A stretch of DNA of 64,000 nt from Maliibacterium massiliense (GTDB lineage Bacteria > Bacillota > Clostridia > Christensenellales > Maliibacteriaceae). Positions 17,764-29,200 of this stretch are shown piece by piece. The first letter of the stretch is position 1. Each line of letters begins with the position of its first letter. The stretch is taken from positions 248,001 to 312,000 of the forward strand of contig NZ_LR026983.1 of assembly GCF_900604345.1 (NCBI RefSeq), written 5' to 3'. A program made the position numbers and the translations under genes. The notes beneath the pieces are model-generated. The model saw nothing but the letters and a program-made list of their open reading frames with translations. It did no database searches and was not told the DNA's origin.

Positions 17764-18111
17764 CCACATTCGTATTTTTAGCCATTTTCTTACGGTGTCT
17801 TACACATTAATGTGGGCTTGTAAGATGATTTTCATCTATATAATCAACAAAAAATCCGGTTTAAAACAGTAAATGCTTTGCCGCGATAGAACAACCGCCT
17901 TATCGGCATTAAAACGCCGCGACTGCAAATTTACTTCACCTAATTAAAAGATCAGCAATAACCGCTCCGCTTTGCAGCAATAATTGCTTTGCGTTGCCGC
18001 GATAGGACAACCGCTTTACCGCGATCAGAGAATTGCACCTTTCATGCCAATCAAAACCCACCATTAAAAAACTGCATTCAAGCCAATCGATGACCCGCTT
18101 CACCATAACGA
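17764..18111. other. AT-rich non-coding region with degenerate repeats
   Basis: No convincing gene. It holds at least two copies of a 26-base repeat (listed separately) and weaker related fragments. One similar fragment also lies before the GNAT gene, around 17229-17250. Confidence 0.5.
17880..18021 (+). repeat. Direct 26-base repeat pair
   Basis: 17880-17905 and 17996-18021 match at 23 of 26 positions around the core CCGCGATAG..ACAACCGC. Confidence 0.6.
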
Positions 18112-18140
18112 AAACAGGGCAGCCATAGGCTGCCCTGTTG
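18112..18140 (-). terminator. Terminator of the MucBP-like gene
   Basis: CAGGGCAGCC pairs with GGCTGCCCTG around a short loop, followed on the minus strand by TTTTCG. About 25 bases after the stop at 18165. Confidence 0.75.
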
Positions 18141-18164
18141 CATTGCGTTTTGCCCTGCGGGAAT

Positions 18165-19997
18165 TTATTTTTCCGCCGCGGCTGCTTTCTTCCGTTTCAC
18201 CACCAGCACGATGGTGAGGATGCCGGCTGCCAGCAGCGCAGCGCCGCCCACGATCCACCACAGCAGGCTGTGGTCCGCCGCTGTCTGCGCAGGCGCGGCT
18301 GCGGGCACCTCTACCTCGGGAATCTCAACGGTTTCCCCGTCGTTTTTCTCCGGGGTGTCCGACGCGGGCACCTGGATATCGTCGATGTTGACCGGCTCCT
18401 CCACCGGCGGCGCCTCCACGATATTGCCCTGGTTATCCGTCACCACATTGGTGGTGCCGCCCGGGGTAATGATGGTGGTCTGGCCCGTGGTGTTATCGGT
18501 GATGACCGTGTTTTCTGTTGTATCAGCCGCATTTTGGTAGAACACCGAGTAGACGCGGCGCGGCAGGTAGAACGCGTGGCTGATGCGCTGCCCTTGGCCC
18601 GAGACAAGCTTATAGTCCGTGCCCCCCGCGCTGTAGGTGGCGGGCACATCCAGCGTGATGGTCTGGCCGCTCTCCACGCGCTGCTGGGTGCTGAAAAGCA
18701 CGATGTTATCGGCAATGTTCACATACTGCAGCGTCACCGCGTAGGCGGCCTCCTGCTGGCCCTGCGCGTTGTAGTAAAAGTTGTAGACGCGCTGGCTGGC
18801 AGCGAAGGGGTGGCTGATATTGCGGTTCTGCCCCGCGGCCAGATGATAGGTGATGCCGTTGTGTTCAAAGGAGGATACAGCCTCAAACGTCGCGGTGGAG
18901 TTGCGGTTGACCGTCACGTTCTGCGAAGCGAGCGTCGCGCCGTCTGCAGAGGACAGATAGTTGACGGCGATGGTGTAGGGCTCTGTCGCCGCCGCCAGAT
19001 CGAAACGCACGCTGTAAGTGCGCTGCGTGTTGGCGTACGCATGGGTAATGGAGTCCGGCTCGCCCGCAGCACGGGTATACCGGCTGCCGTTGGCGGTCGC
19101 TATGCGCGCAGGCACGTCGATGCGCACCGTCTCATTTACGGGGATGGTCACGCGCTTGTAGTTAAGCATGTTGCCCGCTGCGTCCACATACTGCACGTTG
19201 ACATTGTAGGCGGTGGGCTCGGGCGCCTTCACCAGCGCATAGTAGACCTTATAGCTACGGCTTGCCTCCCCGTAGGCGTGGCTGATCGTGGTGGGCTGCC
19301 CCACCATCAGCTCGTACTGGCGGCCGCCAGCCGTGATCTGTTTGGGAACATCGTGCGTGGCCGTGGCGCCCACTGCCACAGGGAGCGTCACGCCGCCGAG
19401 CTTGGTCTCGCTCCCGTCGACGTAGGCGACGGAAACCTCGTATGGCTGCTGCACCACCTGGTTGTACTCAAAGGTCATGGTCGTGCCGCTCTTGCCGAAT
19501 ACGTGGGTCTGGTTGGCGGCCGAGGCAAGCTGGTAGGTCTTGCCATTGTGCGCAAAGGTTGCGGGCGCGCTGTGGGTGTAGTTGCCCCCCACGCTCACCT
19601 TTTCCGCATGCAGCAGCGTCCCTGCCGACATATACTGAACGGTGATATTATACTTGTTGGCGCCGATGGCGTAGAGCGTTTTGGGCGCATCGTCCAGCGT
19701 GTAGCTGACGTAAATGCGCACGCCCTGCATCTGCGCGTCAGGATAGCGCAGCGTAATGGACCCGCCCGCGGGTACGACGTCCTCTTTGGTGATTTTGCCG
19801 CTGACGTCACCCCACGTGATGTTTTTTGCCGCCGCGTTGGGGTTGGTCACCGTAAAGATCTGCACGCCCGGCTCGTTGGCGGTCTGCGCGGCAAGGCGCA
19901 GCGGGGCTTCCCCCGCCATGGCTGTGGAAATGCCGCACAGCAGCAGCGTCAAGACAACGGCGCATGCCGTAAGCGCACGCAGCATCGTTTTCTTCAT
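18165..19997 (-). CDS. Surface protein with MucBP-like repeats and C-terminal membrane anchor
   Basis: 610 residues. A signal peptide (start MKKTMLRALTACAVVLTLLL, cleavage likely after AMA) is followed by about five repeats of 70-75 residues resembling MucBP domains: each opens with a Y.V.V.YVD-like strand and ends with ISHAY....R.Y.V.Y. A Glu/Pro-rich linker precedes a C-terminal helix, WWIVGGAALLAAGILTIVLV, then KRKK. No clear LPXTG is present, so it may simply be membrane-anchored. MucBP-type domains often bind mucin or glycans; the ligand here is unknown. The ATG at 19997 follows AAGGGATG at somewhat long spacing. Confidence 0.75.
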   Translation of the reverse strand: MKKTMLRALTACAVVLTLLLCGISTAMAGEAPLRLAAQTANEPGVQIFTVTNPNAAAKNITWGDVSGKITKEDVVPAGGSITLRYPDAQMQGVRIYVSYTLDDAPKTLYAIGANKYNITVQYMSAGTLLHAEKVSVGGNYTHSAPATFAHNGKTYQLASAANQTHVFGKSGTTMTFEYNQVVQQPYEVSVAYVDGSETKLGGVTLPVAVGATATHDVPKQITAGGRQYELMVGQPTTISHAYGEASRSYKVYYALVKAPEPTAYNVNVQYVDAAGNMLNYKRVTIPVNETVRIDVPARIATANGSRYTRAAGEPDSITHAYANTQRTYSVRFDLAAATEPYTIAVNYLSSADGATLASQNVTVNRNSTATFEAVSSFEHNGITYHLAAGQNRNISHPFAASQRVYNFYYNAQGQQEAAYAVTLQYVNIADNIVLFSTQQRVESGQTITLDVPATYSAGGTDYKLVSGQGQRISHAFYLPRRVYSVFYQNAADTTENTVITDNTTGQTTIITPGGTTNVVTDNQGNIVEAPPVEEPVNIDDIQVPASDTPEKNDGETVEIPEVEVPAAAPAQTAADHSLLWWIVGGAALLAAGILTIVLVVKRKKAAAAEK

Positions 19998-20213
19998 CAC
20001 ATTCACATCCCTTACTGGCTTGTGGATCGGTATTGTGCAGGCGAACTGTCGCCTTACAACTTTATGATAGGCATTGCAAGTCACATCCGCGTCACACAGC
20101 ACTGCATTCCGGTGAAATCAAGTAAAATTTCTGTGACCGTGCGCGCACATTTTTACACGCTGTACGTTTACATGGGGCACGCCTGCGGCGTGCCCCATGT
20201 AAACATGATCTTT

Positions 20214-23200
20214 TTAGTTGTATCTCTCTTTTTTGCCCTGGAAGATGGACACGCCCATGCCGGTAAGCGCCAGCAGCAGCAGCGCGAGGTACCCGCCCGG
20301 CGCGCCTGCGTCGCCCGTGCGTACGCTTGCGCCATCATTCAGATACACGCCCGCGTCCCACGTCATGTCAAAGCCGCCCTGTTCCAGGTAGAAGGGCCTT
20401 GCATAATAGGCGTTGCCGCCCGCGGCGCGGCTGGCGTCCGAATCAAGCACGTAGGCATCGGCAAAATCGCCCGCGTTTGGCGTCGTCACCTGGTACATGG
20501 CCGGAATGTTGAAGCGCACGCGGTAGTAGCCCGCGTCCAGGTCGTCAAAGCGATAGTAGCCCGCCTGGTTGGTGACGGTGGCGCCCACCACAAGCCAGTT
20601 GCCCTCGCCGATAATATCATCGCTCGCGCTGTGCTCCAGCACCACCTCAATGCCCGCGATACCGATCTCCGTGTCCTCCTGCAGGCCGTTTTGGTTGGCG
20701 TCAAACCAAACGAAATCGCCCACGCTGCCCCGCGCTGTGACGATGCCCGCATCCCACGTCATGTCGCTCTGGCCATACCCCAGCGCGATGGGCGCGGTGG
20801 CAAATCCCCAGCCGGGCAGGTAGATGGGTATGGCGTCCGAATCGAGCGCGCCGTTACTGCCGGCACCCGTGACCGTCAGCGCGGCGTCCGCCTCAAAGCC
20901 GAAGATCACCCGGTATGCATAGCCGCTATCCGGCCCGCATTTGAGATTGTCAAAGCGGTAATAGCCGCGCGCATCCGTGGCGGTCTCTTCATAAAAGCGC
21001 CACAGATCATCCTCACCCCGGCGCTGCTGCAGCACCACCGGCACATCTGCGATGGGCGTCTCGTCCGTGCCTTGGATGCCGTCCTTGTTGCGGTCGTACC
21101 ACACGTAATCGCCGATGCTGCCCAGCAGGCAGGCGCCCGCGTCCCAGGTGGTATCTACCGTGTTGTAACCCAGGTTGATAACGGGCGTATAGCCCTGGTT
21201 CAAATCCTGCGCCAGCTCCATCTCCACATCGGAATCCTGGGTATCATCCAGGTCCATGTGCGCTTTGACGGCGCGGTAACCGTCCGGAAAATCGAAGTGC
21301 AGCTGGTACTGCCCCTCCTCCAGCCGGTCAAAGAAGTAGCGGCCATCCGCGCCCACCGTCACGGCGGGACGCAGCGGCGTCTCTTCACGCAAGCCATCCA
21401 CCACGCGGTAGAGCGTCACAACCGTGCCGGGCAAAGGGATGCCGATGCTCTGCACGTCGTCATAGTCGCGGTCGTCAAAGGCGTAGCCGCCCAGCGCGCT
21501 ATAGGTGATCAGGCCCGCGTCCCACGTGCCGTCTCGGGTGTTGACAGGCAGGTCGATCACCGCGCTGCGGCGGATACGGTCGCTTTGGTCGGTGACGATG
21601 TCCGCGTCGGAATCGTCCACGCCGCTGCTGCCCTGTCCCGCGTCGGTAAACGCAAATTCGTAAATGCCCTGGGTATTCTTCAGGTGCGTGATGTCAAATT
21701 CCACCGCGTACTTGCCGGGGAGCAGCCCCTCAAACCAGTAGACGCCCGCCTCCCCATCCACCGTTTGGGTGGTCGTGCTCCTGTAGATGACTGGGCCTAT
21801 ATTGCCCTGCACGTCGGCGCGGTACAGGTTGACCGTCACGCCGTTTACGCCCGGCTCGCCGGGGTCCTGGATGCCGTTGCGGTTCTCGTCCATCCATACG
21901 CGGTTGCCCAGCGCCGAGGCGGTGATAAAGCCCGCGTCGATGGTGTCGTTGTCCTCGCCGTGCAGCACGCCCAGCGCGTCGAGCGTCACGCGCAGGGTGA
22001 TCTCCTCGGAGAAGTAGTTTTCGTCGATGTTGGAGTCGATCGCGCGGTCGTCCCCCGCGTAGCGGGCGGTGACGGCGTAGCCCGCATCAGGGCTGGTAAA
22101 TTCCACGCGATAGCTGTAGTAGGTCTCGCCCACGTAGTCCCTGGGGTCGGTGGAGCCCTGCGGCGCGCCCGTCTTGAGATAGTTGCAGGGCAAATCCGCA
22201 AAGAGGTACTTGCCGTTTGCATCCGTCATGGTCGTTTGGGTCGTCTCGGTGGTGCCGCCGACTGTCGTCTTTTTTTGATGCAGGAGGACGGGCGCGCCCG
22301 CCACAAAGGTGTCCCCATCATCCTGGATGCCGTTGCGGTTGTTGTCCAGGAACACGTAATCGCCGATGCTGCCCAGCGGCAGGTCCAGGTTGCAAAGCAC
22401 CTGCACGTTCTCCACGCGGTCCTCCATCTGGATGTCCGTGCCGGTGTTGCCGCTGCGCACCACCGCGCCCATGGCGGAGTTGGCGATCAGCTTGCCGATG
22501 TAATCGTCGATCTGCTCGCCGGTAAAGCCGGGCGCCTGCATGTGCACCTCGATCTCGTATGCGTCGCGCTCCTTCATCAGCGCGTCGTCCGTGAAAGTAA
22601 TCTCCACGCCGATGGCCGTCACCGCGCCCATATCCGCCGGCGGTGTGGTGCTCCAACCGCTCCAGTCCGACGCGGCGCCAAAGGCCATGGGCAGCTCCTC
22701 AGCGGGCGTCTTTGCATTGCGCGCAGCCGCCGACCAATCCGCCGTGGAATAATAGATGGTGGCGCCCGGGGCGTTTACGCCCTTCAGCAGCATATCGCCG
22801 GGGATATCTGTGGCGCGCGCCACCGCGTCCTGCACGTTGCGCAGCGCGTAGGAATCCCCCGTAAAGGGCAGGATGTCGATGATGCGCGCCGTCTTGATGG
22901 GGCTGGTCGAGCCGTTATAGAGGCGGATTTTGTAATCCACGTCGCCGCCCGGGTACGTGCTGGCCACCTGGCCCAGAGGCAGGTAATCCGCGTTTAAAGG
23001 GCCCTTGACGAACTTGTAGATGTTGAGCACATTGTTCTCGTGCACAGTGATGTTTGCGTTGGCGTTGACGTACTGGTTCTTGCCCGCAAGGCCGGTCTCG
23101 TCGTTGACCTTGTCGTCCAGATCGGGGTTCTCCACAAGCGCGCCCAGGTGGTTCTCAAAGCTGACGCCCGTGGGATTTTCCGCCGAGAGCGGCAGGCGGT

Positions 23201-26200
23201 AGGCGCTGCTCAAATAGGCCGGGCTGAGCAGCTGGGTCACCTCCGCAGGCTTGTCGACCGCGATATACACTTGGTATTTTATCTCGATGTGTTCGCCCGG
23301 TTGCAGCTGCACATCATCAAAGGTAAAGACCGCGCGCGTGGTGGTCACGCCGGCGGCCTCCACCACGTTGCCGGTGGCAGGGTCCAGCTTGGAGGCGGGC
23401 ACGTTGTATTCGTAGGAGATGCGCGGCGTAAGCGGCCTGCCCATGCTGCTGCGGAAGGTAAAGGTCTTGCCGCCGGCATAGAACTGGTCCAGCGACGTGT
23501 ACCCCGGCAGGTCCATGGAGATCACAGGGTCCTTAAACGGGGTATCCGCACTCTCGTTGGTTGCAAGCAGGGTGTACTCCACTGGGTTGCCCGGGAAGAA
23601 CATGGAACCTGTGGGCGTGTTGGTGAGCGACACGCGCGTTTTGGCCACCTCCAAGAGCGGGATGGTGGCAACTACCTGGTTGCTGCTGCGCACCGTCTCG
23701 CGCCTTGCCGGCGTGCCGAAAGGATCAAGCTCGCTGTAGTTGTAGCTGAGCTTTGCCACGTTGGTCACGCGGCGGATCTCGTGCTCGCTTGCGCCGCCCG
23801 CGCGCTGGGCGAAGGTGACGTCCAGATCGATGCCCTCGGCGCTGAACGCCTTGCCCACACCCTCGTACACCACGCGCACGCCCATGGCTTTGACGCCTTG
23901 GGGCAGCGCGCCGTCCAGGCTCACCTCTTCAAAGTGGCCGCTCTGCAGGTTCTGCAGGTCGTCCTTGGTGTAGGATGCAGAAAGTGGCGTCCAGTCGTCC
24001 GTGCCCAGCTGGCTGAACGTCTGGTATTCCACGCGCGCGCGCACCGCGCCGCCCGCGGCGTTGCCCGCCCTGTAAATGCGCACCGTGTTGAAGGCATAGT
24101 CCCCCGCCGCAATGGTCTTATTGACGGGCGTGACGCTGTCCACGCTTTCGTAATACTGCATGGCAACCGCGTTATCCGTTACCGTGAAGCTGTCCATGGG
24201 CACGTTGTTCTCGCCGTGCGCGTAGTCGCGCAGGGAGAACGTGGTGGTAAAGGGCTGCATCAGCAGGCTGTCCTGCGCGGCATCGTCCGCGATGCTCTTG
24301 TTGATGACGCCGGTGAACGCTGTGATATCCGCGATGGGCACGTTTTCGAACGTCACCTTGTTCTGGTCGTTCTGCGGCGCATGCAGGGGGTAGACGGTCA
24401 CAAGCTTGCTGGTGGGCTGGAAGCGGCCGTCCAGCGTGTAGCCGTCGGGCGCCTGGATCTCCTTGACAAGATATCTGGTGCCGTCCTGCGCTGCCGGCAG
24501 CAGACCGCTCATGGCAATGCCGCCCGATGTTGTGAGGGGCCCTGCCACCTTCTCCACCGGATCGTTCTGCGCGTCCACGCGCCACACCTCAAACACCGCG
24601 CCCGAGAGGGGCTGGCCCAGGCTGTTGACCTTGCTGATGACCACGCGTCCTTTGTCCGAAGCGTTGGTGGCGGCGGCGTCATAGGTGACGTGCGTGCTCG
24701 CCCCGGGGGATACGACGATCGTCTTATCCGTATCCGAAATTTTGTAGCCGTCCGGCGCGCTGACCTCGTGCACCACGTAGGTGCCCGCATCTAGGTTCTT
24801 CCAGCTAATGACGCCGTCTGCGGTCGTCTTTTCGCCCTGCACCTTGTTTTCGGCAGCCACGCTGCCCTTATAGAGCTGGAACACCGCGCCTGTGAGTAGC
24901 GGGCTGCCGTTTTGCGCGTCGCCCCGCTTGGTCAGCTTGATGACGCCCTGCGCATCGTTGTACACTACAAAGCGCACCGTGGCGCCGCTTGTGATGGTAA
25001 ATGTGTGCTCCGCCGGCGATGTGATGGTGTACCCCGCGGGCGCCTGGACCTCCTTGACCATATAGTTGCCCTGGGGGAGCATGCCGGAGGTATAGCTGCC
25101 ATCCACCGTAAAGGTGGGGTTTGCCGGATCGTAGAGCGTATACTGGCCGGGCGTGGCATCGTCCTCTCTATAAAGTTCGAACACCGCGCCGCTGATGGGT
25201 GTCTGCGTGCCCGTGATGTGCTTCTCTAGCGTGAAGCGCCCGCGGTTGGGCACGTTGTAGATCGCGTTTGCGTCGCCCACGTACGTCTGGTCAACCTCGC
25301 CCGCATCCACCTGTACCTTGTAGGAATTGGGTTTGTTCGGGTCAAAGTCAAAGCCCTCGGGCGGCGTCTGCTCCACCAGCTCGTAGGCGCCGGGGTCCAG
25401 CCAGCCGGAAAGGCCCACCCCCTGCGCGTCCGTCGCGATGGTCATGGCAAGCTTCTCGCCGCGCGTGCCGGTGGCCACATCCCCGTTCCATTTGTAGATG
25501 TCGAACACCGCGTCCTCCACCGGCACGGTGACGTGGACGTTTGCCGCGTCCACCCAGTGCGCCAGCTTTTGCAGTTTGATCTTGCCCTGCGGGATGTTTG
25601 CGATCTCCACGCGCTTGGCGCCCGTATTATCTGTGGTGACGCGCACCGGCGTTGGGTTGGCCACATAGCCCTGCGCCGGCTGCCGCTCCACCAGGTAGTA
25701 ATCGGTCAGGGGCTTGAGCTTGGCAAAGGAGACGAGGCCGTTTGCATTGGTCGTCTGATCCTGCGCAAAGAGCGGGTTCGTGCCCGCCAGGGCGTCCGCC
25801 TGCGTGGCGTAGAGCTGGAACTTGGCCCCCTGGATCGCGTGCTTTGCCAATGCGGCGTCCTCGTAGTATTTGTAGATTTCCACCGTCTGGGCCTTGTCGT
25901 TTTTGATCGTATACGCGGCAAGGCTGTTGGCCGCCACGCTGTAGGGGCCGTTGATGGCGCCGTCCGTGTACATGTATCCCTGGGGCGCGCGGGTCTCTTT
26001 GAGATAATAGTTCTTGCCCGGATCCAGCAGCGGCGAGGTCGCCTGCCCCTGCGCGTCCGTCTCCAGGGTACCATACTTAACGCCCGTGCACTGGGCGTTA
26101 TCAAAGATATCAAACTTCGCGCCGGCAAGCTTGACTTCTGATGCGTGGGCGTCCTCCTTGATGATGCGCAGCTTTCCGTAAATGGTGGTGTTCTCCACGG

Positions 26201-29200
26201 CGCTATCGCCCGTCAGCGCCGTGGTGGCGCCTGCCGTGATGTGCACAGGTATGGGCGCAAGATTTGCCGCGTAGGCGCTGTTGCTTCCCACGCTGTGCTC
26301 CTTGAGCCAGTAGTCGCCCTCGTCCAAGTTACTGATGGTGGCCTTGAGGTTACCGCTCGTGGTCGCCTCGCGGTAGGCTTTGTCCGCGCCGCAGTCCACA
26401 GCCGCGTCGCCCGTCTCGCTTTTGTACAGCCGGAAGGTGACGCCGTTGAGGAAGCCCTCACGCGCGTCCATCCACACGCCGTATTTCTCGATCTCCAGCT
26501 TGCCCTGCTTGGCATTGGCCACGGCGATGGGGTCGATGGGGTGCGCATCGTCCACCACATCACTGCGCACACCCGAGGCATCGGTGATCTTGCCCCCCTC
26601 GATGGTGATATCAAACGCCGCGCCTGCGTTGGTATAGCCTGCCTCCACGCTCTGTTCGCTGATGCGGTACGTGCCCGCCGGCAGCAGCGCGGAGAGATAG
26701 TAGTCCTTGGTTTTATCCGTGGTAAAGGTAAAGGGCGCAAAGGCGCCGTCCCCCACCTTCTCCACGCGGAAGGTGGCGTTCAGCTGCGTGGCGTTGCTAT
26801 CGCGGTCCACCTTTTTCAGCGCGAAGCGCCCGTAGGAGGCCACGTTGACAACCGGGGTATCCACAAGGTCCGTGTTGTCCTGCGTTGCCTCCAGCGTGAC
26901 CACGCGCTCGGTTTTATCGATAGTAAAGCCGTCCGGCACAGCCGTCTCCACCACGATGTACACGCCCGGGGGCAGCAGGATGGACTTGTAATAGCCCTCC
27001 GCCTCGCCGCCCGTGCCGGTGACGCCGCTTGCGACCTGCGCGCCGCGCGTGTATACGCCGGGCACATCGGTGGGCACGGCCTTATAGACGGTGAACGTCA
27101 CCCCGTTTACGTTGTAGGTTACACCGGAAAGCTCCGTTACCTTGCGCACCAGGATGTGACGGTAGGCACTGTTGACAATGGTCAGCGTGGCCTCAAAGCC
27201 ATCGCCGGCGCCGTTGACCTTAACTGTGTGGATGCCCGCATCCCGCACGTAATTGGGCGTGGTGGTGATTTCCAGCGCGTAGTAGGTTCTGGTCGGCACC
27301 AGGTTTTGGAAGGTAAAGGCGCCGTCCGGCTCCGTGGAGCGCGCCAGACCCGCGATGTTGTGTGTCTGGGCCAGGTTGAGGCGAAAGTCGACGCTCTGCA
27401 TCTGTTCGTCCGTGATGGTCACGCTGGAGAGGAACTGCTGCATGTTCTGTGCGTCGGCCACGCTTGCAAAGACGCCGACCCACACGCCCGCCATGCCGTT
27501 ACCCGCCTCATCCTGCTTGTAGCCCGGGGGCTTGGCGGGTTTATAGTTGTCGACGTCCACCGGCGTAATGGCGCCGGCGGATACCTGGATGGGGCCGGTC
27601 CATTCCCGCACCATCAGGTAGCCGTCCTGCAGCAGCGGGGAATCCTGCAGCTCGCGCAGGTAATAGGTCTGATCGGGGTCCAGCTCAATGGTCAGCGCGG
27701 TGCCCGTCTCCCCCTCGATTGTGCCCGTCTGGATGTCGCCGGTGCCCTGCACCATGCTTAAATACTTGGTGACGCCGTCAATCACATAGGCCTGGCCCGC
27801 GGGGTCTTCCTGATAAAGTGCAAAGTTCGCGCCGTCCAGCGCCCGCTTTGTGCCCAAATCCCACTTGTAGATCTTGATGCGGCCGCGCGCCGGTGTGTTA
27901 TCGAAGGCATGCTCCACTGTCGCGCCGTCCACGCCTACGCTGACCACGGCCGGCTCATTGGGCGAGGGCAGCTCGTAGTTTTCGGGCGCCCTGGTTTCCA
28001 TCACCCAGTACGCGCCCGGCGCAAGCGGATCGGAGAGCGCCTGGCCGTCTGCGGTGCTGGTGGTCAGCGTCTGCACAAAGTTGGGGGATTGCTGCCCGCC
28101 CGCCGCGTCCTCGGCAAAGGTGCTGTCCGGGCCGGTTTTTTGGTAGATTTCAAACGTGGCGCCGCCCAGCACAAAGCGCACGTCCTCTTGCGCGCCGCCG
28201 GTGGGCGTCAGCGACCACTTGGCATGTTTTTGGATGAGAATCTTGCCCTTAGGCACATTTTCGATGGTCAGGGGCGCGCCCAGATGCGCGGTCTTCCCCT
28301 CCTCGATGAGGACGTCGTGATAGCCCTCGTCCATCACGTAATCGCCGGTGACGCGCGTCTCCTTCACGCCGTAGGTGCCCGGTTCCAGCCAGGTCGAGAC
28401 GCCCACGCCGTCTGCGGCGCTGGTGGCGATCTGTCCGGAGGATTCCACGACATAGCTGCCGTCTGCGTTCTTTTTGTAGAGGTCAAACACCGCCGCAAGG
28501 CCCGCGCCGGTATAGCTGTTCACCTTTTTGACCGTCACCTTGCCCATGCTGGCGGTGTTGACGATGTTGTGTACGTTTGCGCGGTAACCCGCGGTGTTCT
28601 CGCCCGATGAGACGATGATCGCCTGCGCGGCGGGCGCGGGCAGTGCATAGCCATCGGGCGCGCGGAACTCCTCCAGCCAATAATCGCCCGGGGCCACATT
28701 GTCCTTGCTGGCCGTGCCGTCCGCAAGCGTGGTCAGCACGATGATCTGATCCTGCAGCACATTGCCCTTATCCGCGGCCGCGTCCAGCGTCCTGCGCGGG
28801 TACAGGTGGAACACCGCGCCGGCCAGGTTGGCGTTGGCGTTGTCCATCTGACCCGTTTTGGAGAGCTTGAGCGTGGCGTAATGTTTGTTGGTCACCGTCA
28901 CGTTCTTGACCGCGTCCTCACTGGCCAAGGGCGCCTGTATCTCCGCCACGCGCCCGTCGAGGATGTAGCCCTCGGGCGCGCTGGTCTCCTTATAATAATA
29001 GGTTTTCCCCGGCTCCAGCCCATCAAAGACGAGCACGCCGCCGTTTGCCGTGGTCTTTGCAATGCCGTTTGTATCATTTTGCGCATCCTCGCGCGTGGGA
29101 TACAGCTTAAACGTGGCATTGTCGATCAGAATCTCCGCGCCCGCAGCGCTGGTATCCTCGTCCTTTTTGGTGATGCGGATGCGCACGGCCGGATCGTTCT

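Noticed and set aside
17880..18021. Possible CRISPR array in the repeats near the GNAT gene
   Set aside because: Only two good copies with 90-base spacing, degenerate, and no cas genes.
18138..22997. A 1,619-codon open frame on the plus strand opposite the surface-protein genes
   Set aside because: It is antisense to two clearly coding genes, begins inside one and crosses an intergenic region with a terminator. Its His/Arg/Val-rich content is that expected of GC-rich antisense frames, and it has no domains.
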